Source: Phycisphaerales bacterium
GTDB taxonomy: Bacteria; Planctomycetota; Phycisphaerae; Sedimentisphaerales; Anaerobacaceae
NCBI GenBank assembly: GCA_020352215.1
Contig: CP070675.1
Span: forward strand, 2,676,917 to 2,714,057
Reading direction: 5' to 3'
Length of the DNA stretch: 37,141 nucleotides
The position numbers were made by a program, and so were the translations under genes. Below, in pieces: positions 16,770 to 24,068 of this stretch (the stretch's first letter is position 1; each line of letters starts with the position of its first letter). Below the pieces are notes generated by a model. It ran no database searches. It saw only the letters and a program-made list of their open reading frames with translations, and had not been told where the DNA came from.

Positions 16770-17312
16770 CTAACTTTGCTCAGCGTTCGGCCTGTAATAG
16801 ACGACTGCCTTGGTCTGCATACTCACTTGGCCGGTGAAGTCGGAATCATTCATAAGCTCCACGTGCTCAATGCGAACCAGCCGATCCATACTTTGTAGCC
16901 TTTTATAGAACTCGAATAGCTGTGCCAGGCTTCCCTTGCACTTCACATCAACCGGTATGCAGTTACCATCATCGGCTTCGATTTCCGTTCCGGGAGCAAC
17001 CACCTGCTCGCTCAGATCTTGCTCGGTCATAATGTTGGCTATCTGTTGAAGAAACGCTCCGAGGGATCTTTGAGTCGGCACGTTCGCCTCGTAGCCGGAG
17101 ACTGCTTTTTGCAGCTTCTGCAGCTGTTGTCTGAGTGCCGGCAATTGCTTGCTCTCAGCCGAGGCCTTGGCGATCACCAAGGCTTGTTCGGTTTTCGTCT
17201 GGTTGACGGATTTCATCCGTTCGTGCAACGGCAAGTAGCCGAACATCACAAAATCAGCGACAAGCATCACTGCGACAACGTAGATCCATATTTGCAGTCT
17301 CTCTCGAAACAA
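16770..17312 (-). CDS. pilO: PilO/GspM-like inner-membrane platform protein
   Basis: This is a 180-residue bitopic protein. There is a short cytoplasmic tip, a membrane segment (about 8-27, WIYVVAVMLVADFVMFGYL), a periplasmic coiled coil (about 30-80) and a ferredoxin-like C-terminal domain (about 85-175). The domain is recognisable by LGAFLQQIANIM, the central LAQLFEFYKRLQSM helix and the MQTKAVVYY end strand. PilO pairs with PilN in the periplasm to align the platform with the secretin. It starts with TTG at 17312 with GAGGG nine bases upstream, 23 bases after the pilN stop. Identification is by architecture and gene order more than by strong motifs. Confidence 0.85.
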   Translation of the reverse strand: MFRERLQIWIYVVAVMLVADFVMFGYLPLHERMKSVNQTKTEQALVIAKASAESKQLPALRQQLQKLQKAVSGYEANVPTQRSLGAFLQQIANIMTEQDLSEQVVAPGTEIEADDGNCIPVDVKCKGSLAQLFEFYKRLQSMDRLVRIEHVELMNDSDFTGQVSMQTKAVVYYRPNAEQS

Positions 17313-17335
17313 GGCAAATAGCCCTCACATAGCGG

Positions 17336-18067
17336 TTATGGCTTATTACTTGTCAGTTCGTTGTAGTTGGCCAGAAGGCACGTTATCTGAAACTCACTCA
17401 CCTGGAGATCCTGCGCGGGCCCGCTCGCGGAGCGCCTATCATCGGACGCCTGTCTCGCAGGACTCCTTGCCGTCTTTATTTCAGTATTCCTTGAGAAAGA
17501 CGGATACACAGTTCGGAAATACGATGACTGTTCCAGACTTTGCACCAAGGCGGCCACGTCACTCGCCTCTACTGCTACGCCTTCAATCAGCACCCTGAAT
17601 CGGACATTGCCCAGATGTAGCTCTTGGTCGCTACCAGACCTGGACGGTGCGACTCTAACAGCGGCTGTGCCTACTGGCTTAGCCTTCTGTGCGTCTGGGA
17701 ACCTTTCGGCGGAAAACTCCACCTTGCGGATCACGATCCTGCGATCGATGAGAGCGCTCATTTCCGCCAAAGTGCCCGCGACATCAATTCTTGAGTCGAT
17801 CTTTTTCAAGAATTGTGACTTTTTCTGCAATTGTGTGACTCGGTCTTTAAGTTCGACAAATGTCGCAGACGTGACCCTCGCATTTGCTTCTTGGGCCCGG
17901 CCTTGAGCAAGCTCGGCGGTTGCCTTCGCGATTGAATTCGTGGCGATTAAGTTCCACGTCATCAGCACAACGAAAATGCTCACCAGGGCGATGTACTGTC
18001 TGCGCACGCTCATTTGGCGTTGCCGGCTTTCCTTGTACCACTCTGGAAGAAACTCAATTTCTTTCAT
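17336..18067 (-). CDS. pilN: PilN-like inner-membrane platform protein
   Basis: This is a 243-residue bitopic protein. The cytoplasmic N-terminus MKEIEFLPEWYKESRQRQ has the conserved PilN '(I/F)-(N/L)-x-LP' start that docks into the PilM groove. A membrane segment follows (about 26-43), then a coiled coil (45-95), and a periplasmic ferredoxin-like domain (about 95-240) typical of fimbrial assembly PilN/GspL C-terminal domains. Compared with usual PilN (about 180-200 residues) it carries a polar insertion near residues 200-220. Its ATG overlaps the pilM stop (ATGA at 18067-18064), the standard coupling seen in pilMN pairs. Confidence 0.88.
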   Translation of the reverse strand: MKEIEFLPEWYKESRQRQMSVRRQYIALVSIFVVLMTWNLIATNSIAKATAELAQGRAQEANARVTSATFVELKDRVTQLQKKSQFLKKIDSRIDVAGTLAEMSALIDRRIVIRKVEFSAERFPDAQKAKPVGTAAVRVAPSRSGSDQELHLGNVRFRVLIEGVAVEASDVAALVQSLEQSSYFRTVYPSFSRNTEIKTARSPARQASDDRRSASGPAQDLQVSEFQITCLLANYNELTSNKP

Positions 18068-19323
18068 AGCTGTTCCAGTATGGACTCTGTCGTGTCGGCT
18101 TCCATGAGGCGAGTGCGGGCCGGGCGCGGCTCACACCCTTCGGGGGATCCGTTGCAGCCTTTGAGACTCAGCCCCACGGCTACGCCCCAGTCACAAAACA
18201 AGCCACGTCTGTCGCCATCAATGTCCATGTTCATGACATCGAACTCTGTCAGCGGTTCAGCCACATCAACTTCCATTTGCAGCTTTCGTCTCAGCACATC
18301 AAGTAATATGGGTTCGTAGGCCCCTCCTCCCGTTAAAATGGCTCGCTCCACGCGTTTGCCTCTGAATGTGACGGTATGATATCTGAGACACAGTGATATC
18401 TCTTTGGCCAACTCTTCGGCCACCGAGCCAACCGCGTCAACCATGACCTGTCGAGTCTCCGCATCGATGAGATCTTCCTTTTCGGACTTTTGCCCGGTGG
18501 AAGTGCGGTTATTCGAAGCCGTCGAGTCAGGGTCGGACGCTTCAAGTTCGCCTTGGCTGGTCGTTACCCTCTCGGTTTGCAGCTTGATTCTCAGAATTTC
18601 GGCGTCCTTGGCGCCAATGTCCAACTTTTCAGCGATTTTCTGATCGAACTTGTGCGCACCGGCGGGAATTTGTTTGATGAAGCGGATCTCTCCGCCACGG
18701 CCGAACACTACGGTCGTAAACATGCCCCCGACGTCCACAAAGATCGTCGTGCGTTCTTTGTCCTCCTGACGTCGCATTAGCCTCTCAGAGTTTCTGAAAA
18801 GTGCGCAGGGCACCGCATCTATGCTCACGGGCCTAAGTCCGGCCTCCTCAAGCATTCCGATATGGGTTTTTATGTCTTGATCGTTTGCGGCAAAGAGTAT
18901 CAACTCATTCTTGTTCTCGTCTCCCTGACGAACACTGCCGGCAAGCATATACTTGACTGCGTCTTTGTCCGGGTCCAAGCCGAAACGCTGGGCCGCTTCC
19001 CTTGACAAAGTCCTCTCGATCTCGCCAGTCTCATCTTCGGCGAGTCGCAAGGATGTTACTTTCAATGTGTCGTTCGGTAGAGAAGAGACGACATTTCTTC
19101 CACGAAAGCCGCCCTTAGCGAGCATTTGCTTTATCGTCGAGACAGCAAAACGCCTTCTTTGCTCCTGACCGCCGTTTGTGCTCGGATCAATTCGAGCTTT
19201 TCGGGCTGCAAGAACGCTTACGCGTCCATCACTTACCGTCAATTGAATCATCTTGATTGAATCGTGGCCTATGTCCAACCCTATGGGCTGCAGACTACGC
19301 GTTTTCAGATTCCAGCTTATCAT
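18064..19323 (-). CDS. pilM: PilM-like actin-fold cytoplasmic platform protein
   Basis: This cytoplasmic protein has the actin/FtsA fold. It binds the PilN N-terminus and forms a ring under the inner-membrane platform. Phosphate 1 motif: PIGLDIGHDSIKMIQL. Phosphate 2 region: TTIFVDVGGMFTTVVF. Adenosine motif: ERAILTGGGAYEP. At 419 residues it is longer than typical PilM (about 350). The extra length is a charged insertion around residues 245-290, containing many Glu, Ser and Asp, that is probably a flexible surface loop. It starts 16 bases downstream of the pseudopilin H stop. The pilM-N-O set replaces the gspL-gspM pair of classical type II secretion operons. Confidence 0.92.
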   Translation of the reverse strand: MISWNLKTRSLQPIGLDIGHDSIKMIQLTVSDGRVSVLAARKARIDPSTNGGQEQRRRFAVSTIKQMLAKGGFRGRNVVSSLPNDTLKVTSLRLAEDETGEIERTLSREAAQRFGLDPDKDAVKYMLAGSVRQGDENKNELILFAANDQDIKTHIGMLEEAGLRPVSIDAVPCALFRNSERLMRRQEDKERTTIFVDVGGMFTTVVFGRGGEIRFIKQIPAGAHKFDQKIAEKLDIGAKDAEILRIKLQTERVTTSQGELEASDPDSTASNNRTSTGQKSEKEDLIDAETRQVMVDAVGSVAEELAKEISLCLRYHTVTFRGKRVERAILTGGGAYEPILLDVLRRKLQMEVDVAEPLTEFDVMNMDIDGDRRGLFCDWGVAVGLSLKGCNGSPEGCEPRPARTRLMEADTTESILEQL

Positions 19324-19339
19324 CTATCTAGCACCTTGA

Positions 19340-19999
19340 TCAGTTTCCAATCGAGACGTATCCCGTGACGGGCTCTACAGAGATCGTCCTTGTAGCCGAG
19401 CCAGCCTGTAAGCTCACGGTGCCGCTATTGAGAGGATTGTCGGCGCCGTTATAGGGACTTCCGAGATAATCGAACTTGACCTCACTACCTGAATCGAAAT
19501 CGGCATCAACAATATCAACTTTGCTTAGTCTGCGGTCATTTGCGAAGCTTACGATGTAGTTGAACCCCTTCTTTACGGGATGCGGTATGACAGCACCGGA
19601 TTGATCCTCTATCTGATAACTCTCTGCGTTCTTGTCAAACACGACGGAGAAGTATTGACCTTTGCTTATGGCCATACTCTTTGCGTATTCAATATCCGCT
19701 GCCATTGCATTTGCGGCCGATCTAATCTGCATTGAGCCTGCCGATGACATCATCGGTACGGCCATCGCAGCTGCTATCGCAATTATCACTATAACAATCA
19801 CAATCTCCATGATGGTAAAACCACGACCGTGCACGCGAAGGCCACAAGCGCCATCCGGCCTGTCCAGACCCGATTCGCAGCTCGCCTGGCGCGACAATGG
19901 AGCCTCAATACACGGATGAAGCCCCATAGCTTTGAGCTCTCGATTGGGCCAACGTCGCATGGGCGTTTCCACCCTCTCTTTCTTTGCGTTTCTGTACAT
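19340..19999 (-). CDS. gspH: GspH/FimT-like minor pseudopilin with an unusually long leader
   Basis: This minor pseudopilin is thought to sit at the tip of the pseudopilus. The prepilin motif RG/FTIMEIVIVIV begins at residue 59, with the conserved Glu at mature +5. The mature part (about 160 residues) has a GspH-type body and a C-terminal TISVEPVTGYVSIGN strand. The leader before the cleavage site is about 59 residues from the first ATG (19999), against the usual 6-25. ATG at 19960 or 19927 would give about 46 or 35. The leader region is polar, rich in Arg and Cys, and overlaps a repeat-like DNA segment (19915-19947) that recurs in the upstream gap. The leader may therefore have grown by repeat insertion. 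A distant ribosome site (GGAG, 12 bases) precedes 19999. Confidence 0.82.
   Translation of the reverse strand: MYRNAKKERVETPMRRWPNRELKAMGLHPCIEAPLSRQASCESGLDRPDGACGLRVHGRGFTIMEIVIVIVIIAIAAAMAVPMMSSAGSMQIRSAANAMAADIEYAKSMAISKGQYFSVVFDKNAESYQIEDQSGAVIPHPVKKGFNYIVSFANDRRLSKVDIVDADFDSGSEVKFDYLGSPYNGADNPLNSGTVSLQAGSATRTISVEPVTGYVSIGN
19915..19947 (-). repeat. Copy 1 of a short dispersed repeat, inside the gspH leader
   Basis: Read on the minus strand, this 33-base segment aligns with 20112-20146, sharing the exact 12-base core AGCTATGGGGCT and similar flanks (CCAATCGAGAG against CCGATCGGGAG). It lies inside the long leader part of the pseudopilin frame. Confidence 0.5.
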
Positions 20000-20097
20000 T
20001 TTCAGCAGTATCTCCGTTCTGTTTTCGGCGTTCGTGAGACGGGTCTTTACCGCTCATTCAGCGCACAAACTGAGGTCATTTTGGATTTTGAACTACC

Positions 20098-20146
20098 CGC
20101 CCTTTCAGGGCGATAGAGCCCCATAGCTACGCGCGCTCCCGATCGG
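20098..20146 (-). repeat. Copy 2 of the short repeat with an adjoining tight hairpin
   Basis: Bases 20112-20146 are the partner of 19915-19947. They abut a perfect 6-bp hairpin with a 3-base loop at 20098-20112 (CGCCCT/AGGGCG). Tight 'CGCCCT-TTC-AGGGCG' hairpins next to a short conserved tail are typical of dispersed REP-like or MITE-like elements. The 387-base gap 20000-20386 otherwise holds A-rich words repeated twice (AATCCAAAAT on the minus strand near 20085 and 20310) and no gene. Confidence 0.5.
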
Positions 20147-20386
20147 AATTTCGGACATTCTTGAGCCGGTACAAATGTCAAATCTCATACCTGCTACAGT
20201 CAGGGCCAATAAAATCGGCACAATCGTCAGGAGAACATGATTGGAGCTGCAGGGCACTTTCAATGTTTTGCGAGGGCAGCGCAAACAGGTTCTGTTTCAG
20301 GGTATTTTGGATTTTTTTTCTCGCTTGTCTTTGGGACCGATAAGTACCTCTTCTTTCAGGGCCTTGACCCTGCTCTGTGATTTATC

Positions 20387-22153
20387 TTATCTTCGTTTGA
20401 TACTTCTAAGAAATGCTCCGGCTGCCTGGCCCCAGTTCTGACGGGCCCCTTCAGCGGACCAGACGACAACGGCCGCTTTCGTTGGTGCTGCAGTCACAGT
20501 GACATTGCTGCCGCCCCCGTCGAGTCTCCAGTGCAGCATCTCTCCGGGTAATCCGTCAACCTGAGGGTAGATATCGTTGGCGTCCAGAACGCGGTTGTAG
20601 ATTCGGAGATCGTCGATCAAACCGTCCCAGTGCTGGTTCTGGCTGCTGACTCCCAGCAGCAGTGTCGCTACGTCGGTGATGACTCCGGAAATAGGGCCAC
20701 TGTCGAAGCTGGGCGAATCTTCGATGCCGTTGATGTATAGCTTGACGTTCTGGCCGCTCTCCCACACCATCGCCAAATGCTGCCACGCCGTGGTCTGTAC
20801 GTACGCGCTGCTCTCGACTTGGGCGGTGTCCAAGCCAATCCGAACAAACGCCTTGATACAACGCGCAGCGCCACCGTAGGAACCTCCTTGATCATAGCGG
20901 ATGCCCATGTACTTGCTGTTACCGGCACTGTTTGCCGCCACCATGATGCCGCGGTCTTCGTTTACGATGTCTGATTTGACCCAGACTGAGACCGTCGCTG
21001 CGGCTAAACCATTAAGATAGCCACCTGCCGCCGAATCCCGGACAGTGTCGTCGACTCCGTCGAACTCGAGCGCGCCTGATATCTGGCCACCGGAAGGTCG
21101 CCATGTGGGATCGCTGCAGAGCACGCCGAAGTGATCGTTGCCCGAAGAATCCTCGGATACCTCGCCGATGGTCTGCTGAATGAACAACCCGCCAAGTACA
21201 TTAACGGTGGTGGCGTCACCGGCGATCAACAAATTGCTGTCGACAACAGCGAGTCCATTTATCTCCAGATAGGCCTCGGCCTCAATCCTCGTGTCGCCGG
21301 TAACCAGAAGCGCAGGCAGGTTCTTGCCGGCAGTTATGACATTTCCATCTCCGCAGACGGTCAGATCGCCGTCGACGAGCAGCATGCCCTCAATTTGGAC
21401 GTCTCCAGCTAAGACCAGGCTACCGTTGCAATAACACACTCGCACGGGATCATAAGGTCCGTAAGTCACCGCGGATATTGTATTAGAACTGATGGTGACC
21501 GTACCGTACCTTGACGTGAAGTCGGAGACGGTGACGCGAGGCCAGACGAGCGACAGGTCTGCAATTGCCTTTCCCTGCCCGGCTATGCTTCCGCTGACCG
21601 TCTGAGCAAACACGTCGCCGCCAATCCAGCCTTTGTTGAACAATGCATTGCCACAGTAGACATCGCCATTTATTTGCACATTGCTCCAAAGCGTGACGTC
21701 GCTTCCCGTCCAAAGTGCCACGCACGGGTCAAGCCTAAGCTTGGCCTCAAAGCTGGTGCGACCGACTTGTTCGGCCCCCTTTAATCGGTATGAATTGCAG
21801 TCTATAGTATAATTGCAGCGGTCCGCCGGGTTCGACTCATCGAGCACAATGGCCACGTCATAGTAATCGCCACTACCGGCGATTAGTTGCTGCGATGTGG
21901 CTCCTGTCCAATATTCCGAATCGATGTCCTGCGGGTTGAGGATGAGGCCCTTTGCATGTTCCAGACCGGATTCAGCCAGGGAATCCATCTGTGTGCGCAG
22001 TATCATATTCTGGCCGCAGGCCAGTTCAACATCGCTGCGTGAGAGGAAGCCCAGCGACAGTATCGTTATTGCCATGACGATACCGAGGACGACGAGCAGC
22101 GCTACCCCTTTTCTGTTGTTTATTGCTAATCTATTGTTGACTATTAGTGCCAT
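20387..22153 (-). CDS. GspK/PilX-like minor pseudopilin fused to a LamG domain
   Basis: This 588-residue exported pseudopilin-like protein has a prepilin motif RKG/VALLVVLGIVMAIT at residues 14-30. It lacks Glu at mature +5, as GspK and PilX proteins do. Residues 40-325 form the PilX-type body: the SLAESGLEHAK helix, then repeated short beta units (VQINGDVYCGN, VQIEGMLLVDGDLTV). A LamG/concanavalin-like lectin domain occupies about 328-530 (DSSGND, GGALEFDGVDD-type start, WQHLAMVW, KLYINGIEDS, DDLRIYNRVL end). After it, MLHWRLDGGGSNVTVTAAP to the C-terminus looks like the original PilX tail, so the lectin domain was inserted near the end and not simply appended. It begins eight bases after the GspJ-like stop. 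Confidence 0.85.
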   Translation of the reverse strand: MALIVNNRLAINNRKGVALLVVLGIVMAITILSLGFLSRSDVELACGQNMILRTQMDSLAESGLEHAKGLILNPQDIDSEYWTGATSQQLIAGSGDYYDVAIVLDESNPADRCNYTIDCNSYRLKGAEQVGRTSFEAKLRLDPCVALWTGSDVTLWSNVQINGDVYCGNALFNKGWIGGDVFAQTVSGSIAGQGKAIADLSLVWPRVTVSDFTSRYGTVTISSNTISAVTYGPYDPVRVCYCNGSLVLAGDVQIEGMLLVDGDLTVCGDGNVITAGKNLPALLVTGDTRIEAEAYLEINGLAVVDSNLLIAGDATTVNVLGGLFIQQTIGEVSEDSSGNDHFGVLCSDPTWRPSGGQISGALEFDGVDDTVRDSAAGGYLNGLAAATVSVWVKSDIVNEDRGIMVAANSAGNSKYMGIRYDQGGSYGGAARCIKAFVRIGLDTAQVESSAYVQTTAWQHLAMVWESGQNVKLYINGIEDSPSFDSGPISGVITDVATLLLGVSSQNQHWDGLIDDLRIYNRVLDANDIYPQVDGLPGEMLHWRLDGGGSNVTVTAAPTKAAVVVWSAEGARQNWGQAAGAFLRSIKRR

Positions 22154-22161
22154 GTTCTACT

Positions 22162-22779
22162 TCATTTCCAATCGTCGTCGCTGACGAGGGCGTCACCGTC
22201 GGTATTGAGCAGGTTGCCGGCCCAGCAAAGAAGTGTGGCGTTTATCTGATACCGACGAACCACATTGTTTTCGACGAGATCGAACGAGATACTCACAAGC
22301 TTGGTGTGTGGCGGCGATGCGTCTAACGAGAACTGTACGTCGCTGCATTGCGGGATCAGTGTGACGTAGGTCACGCTGTAGACGTCCGGATCCAGCGCTG
22401 TGATATTACTGAGGTTCACAGTCGACGTGTCGGACGAGGGGAACTCGCATAGCCGCAGCAGATCTGCGCCTATGCCTCTCTCGATGAGGACTATTTCGCG
22501 AGTATTGATCAGTCCGTCATCATTGTCGTCACTTCGCCAGACAGCAAGGCTATTGCCGGGCGTGCCGCATATCAGCTTACAGTGGCGAATCAGTTCCGAT
22601 ATCCTGAGTGTCGCGAACCGGACCTGCGCCTGCTTTTCGCTCATATCATCGGTCACGTCGTCGGCCGTCTTCAAGGCAAACGCGAGTGCGACTACTGCGG
22701 TCAGAATCACACCGGTGACAACCATCGCGAGCAGCAACTCGACCAGTGAAAAACCGCGACTGTATCCTGTGTCCTGCAT
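22162..22779 (-). CDS. GspJ-like minor pseudopilin
   Basis: The prepilin leader MQDTGYSRG is followed by FSLVELLLAMVVTGVILTA, with Glu at mature +5 and a 20-residue hydrophobic helix. The body of about 180 residues contains TLRISELIRHCKLI and a C-terminal IDATLL-like strand typical of GspJ/PilW-type proteins. It probably acts with the I, K and H pseudopilins at the pseudopilus tip. A TTG at 22800 opens the frame, but ATG 22779 gives a normal nine-residue leader. It is followed after eight bases by the PilX-LamG gene. The 150-base gap before it contains a fold-back element (22801-22915). Confidence 0.85.
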   Translation of the reverse strand: MQDTGYSRGFSLVELLLAMVVTGVILTAVVALAFALKTADDVTDDMSEKQAQVRFATLRISELIRHCKLICGTPGNSLAVWRSDDNDDGLINTREIVLIERGIGADLLRLCEFPSSDTSTVNLSNITALDPDVYSVTYVTLIPQCSDVQFSLDASPPHTKLVSISFDLVENNVVRRYQINATLLCWAGNLLNTDGDALVSDDDWK

Positions 22780-22800
22780 GTTGTATAAGTCCGAATACAA

Positions 22801-22915
22801 AATATCGAAAGCCGAAACGGGCCGAGGTGTCGAACAAACAAGTCCCTAAACAAACAGAATGACGTTACGGTCATTCGATCATTTAGGTTTCAGAGTCGTT
22901 TCGAGTTTCGATATT
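22801..22915. repeat. Fold-back element with imperfect terminal inverted repeats and a central hairpin
   Basis: The outer arms 22801-22819 (AATATCGAAAGCCGAAACG) and 22897-22915 (reverse complement AATATCGAAACTCGAAACG) match at 17 of 19 positions. In the middle, 22857-22876 is a perfect 7-bp hairpin (GAATGAC/GTCATTC, 6-base loop). The 115-base unit fills most of the gap between the GspI-like and GspJ-like genes. It looks like a small non-coding mobile or palindromic element. No target-site duplication was identified by eye. Confidence 0.55.
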
Positions 22916-22929
22916 CTGGCTTTGCGTCT

Positions 22930-23379
22930 CTATTGGCTCACAAGCCGGTTTACTGTGGCAATTTCTCTCCCCTCGTAATATACACGCACCGTAATTCGAA
23001 TGAATTGCGGGGTTGTTGTTCCGCTCTCTTGAGGCACGTAGACGTACTGACAGCCAACGTCTCTGCTGAATTTGGCGTAGTTCAAATCGGTAAATACCGT
23101 CCCGCCTGCGTCCTTGACCTGGCCTTGCGGCTCAGAGTAACCGTCGTAGGTGCCTATGATCTGATCGGCAGGCGTATTGAGAATCTGCTGGGTCAAGTCG
23201 GCGGCAAGCTTGGCTGCTAAGGTCCTGCGCATGCCCTCGGACTGCACCACAGCTCCGCTTGAAAAAGGGAGCAACACTCCAGCCGCAGCCGCGCTCAATA
23301 CGACCACGGCCATCATAGCTTCGGCCAGAGTGTAGCCCCGGTGCCTAGCAGTAAAACGTCTTGACACATTAGTAATCAT
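22930..23379 (-). CDS. GspI-like minor pseudopilin
   Basis: This prepilin starts MITNVSRRFTARHRG and then YTLAEAMMAVVVLSAAAAGV, with Glu at mature +5 and cleavage after Gly15. The 134-residue mature part has the LAAKLAADLTQQILNTP helix and a C-terminal RITVRVYYEGREIATV strand, the pattern seen in GspI/PilV proteins. ATG 23379 was chosen because it gives a normal 15-residue leader and has GGAAAG seven bases upstream. The frame itself is open to 23499. The gene overlaps the end of the preceding pseudopilin gene by 11 bases, so translation is probably coupled. Confidence 0.85.
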   Translation of the reverse strand: MITNVSRRFTARHRGYTLAEAMMAVVVLSAAAAGVLLPFSSGAVVQSEGMRRTLAAKLAADLTQQILNTPADQIIGTYDGYSEPQGQVKDAGGTVFTDLNYAKFSRDVGCQYVYVPQESGTTTPQFIRITVRVYYEGREIATVNRLVSQ

Positions 23380-23875
23380 AGTATCGCTTTCCGGTATCGT
23401 CGGTGCCGGTGGTGTCGGCTCGCATTTCTGATGTGGCTGCTTTGTATATCCAGCCGTGGCTGTCGTCGGCATTGGCTGGAAAAGCGTCTCCGTCGCCAAG
23501 CATCTGCACGGTGTTCTTGCCGCTGAACGGGTTTACGGGTATCTTGTCCAAATAGGGCCCGCGATTGAACCCGGGCGTACCCACTGCGGCCGTCTGGCCA
23601 CTCGAGTCGCTCGAAAGCGTGGCGTGGTCGATGAAAGCCTGCTCGGTGGGTGGCTGCGCGGTCTGACCATTGGGATAACCGGGTGCAACCTCCAGATGCT
23701 GCGCTTTGTAGATCAGCGCGAACCTGCTCAGCAGTTTCAAATCTGTCGCCAGGGCGCTGCCCTTTGCTGCCGCGCTGTGGCCCGCAATTGCCGGAATGAC
23801 AAGGGCGGCCAGGATACCCAGAACGACAACTACTATAAGGATCTCAACAAGCGCAAAGGCTTTTGCTTTCTTCAT
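23369..23875 (-). CDS. Second GspG-like pseudopilin with Ala at the cleavage site
   Basis: This pseudopilin starts MKKAKA and then FALVEILIVVVVLGILAALVIPAI, with Glu at mature +5. The residue before the cleavage site is Ala (GCC), not the usual Gly. The body (KGSALATDLKLLSRFALIYKAQ, then a GWIYKAATSEMRAD-type end) is clearly related to the GspG protein encoded upstream, so the locus carries two G-like pseudopilins. AAGGAGG lies seven bases before ATG 23875 and four bases before ATG 23878. The frame continues upstream to 23938, but that part follows a terminator and is not expected to be translated. It may be a minor form or a tip subunit. Confidence 0.86.
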   Translation of the reverse strand: MKKAKAFALVEILIVVVVLGILAALVIPAIAGHSAAAKGSALATDLKLLSRFALIYKAQHLEVAPGYPNGQTAQPPTEQAFIDHATLSSDSSGQTAAVGTPGFNRGPYLDKIPVNPFSGKNTVQMLGDGDAFPANADDSHGWIYKAATSEMRADTTGTDDTGKRYYDY

Positions 23876-23936
23876 CATCAATCCTCCTTGTTTGCCCAGA
23901 TGTCTCCGGGCGTCTGCATCCTGCTTTGTCTTCATC

Positions 23937-23982
23937 AAAAAGGCTGACCTGCTATCAGCAATTGCCTCAGCACGGCCAGCCT
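23937..23982 (-). terminator. Intrinsic terminator/attenuator after the major pseudopilin gene
   Basis: On the minus strand, AGGCTGGCC (23982-23974) pairs with GGTCAGCCT (23949-23941) in a 9-bp stem with one G-U pair. The loop can add an inner 4-bp stem (TGCT/AGCA). A T-run of five follows at 23941-23937. It lies 87 bases after the gspG stop and 60 bases before the next pseudopilin start, so partial read-through would give more gspG mRNA than mRNA for the other genes. Confidence 0.65.
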
Positions 23983-24068
23983 GTTTATCTCCATCCTATG
24001 AATCTTCGGAAATCTAAGACCGAACTTGCCGCATAGATGGCCGCGGCACATTCAGCCTTGCTGAATTC

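Noticed and set aside
19885..19995. Minus-strand text AAACGCAAAG and CTCAAAGCTATGGGG looks like pieces of a class I c-di-GMP riboswitch ahead of gspH
   Set aside because: The central GGGCAAACC/GAAA part and the closing 3' strand are not found, the spacing between the two pieces is too long, and most of it lies in the coding frame. An Infernal search with RF01051 over 19800-20400 would settle it.
20357..20372. Hairpin CAGGG/CCCTG just after the PilX-LamG stop as a terminator
   Set aside because: The stem is only five pairs and is followed by a purine-rich stretch, not a U-run, on the minus strand.
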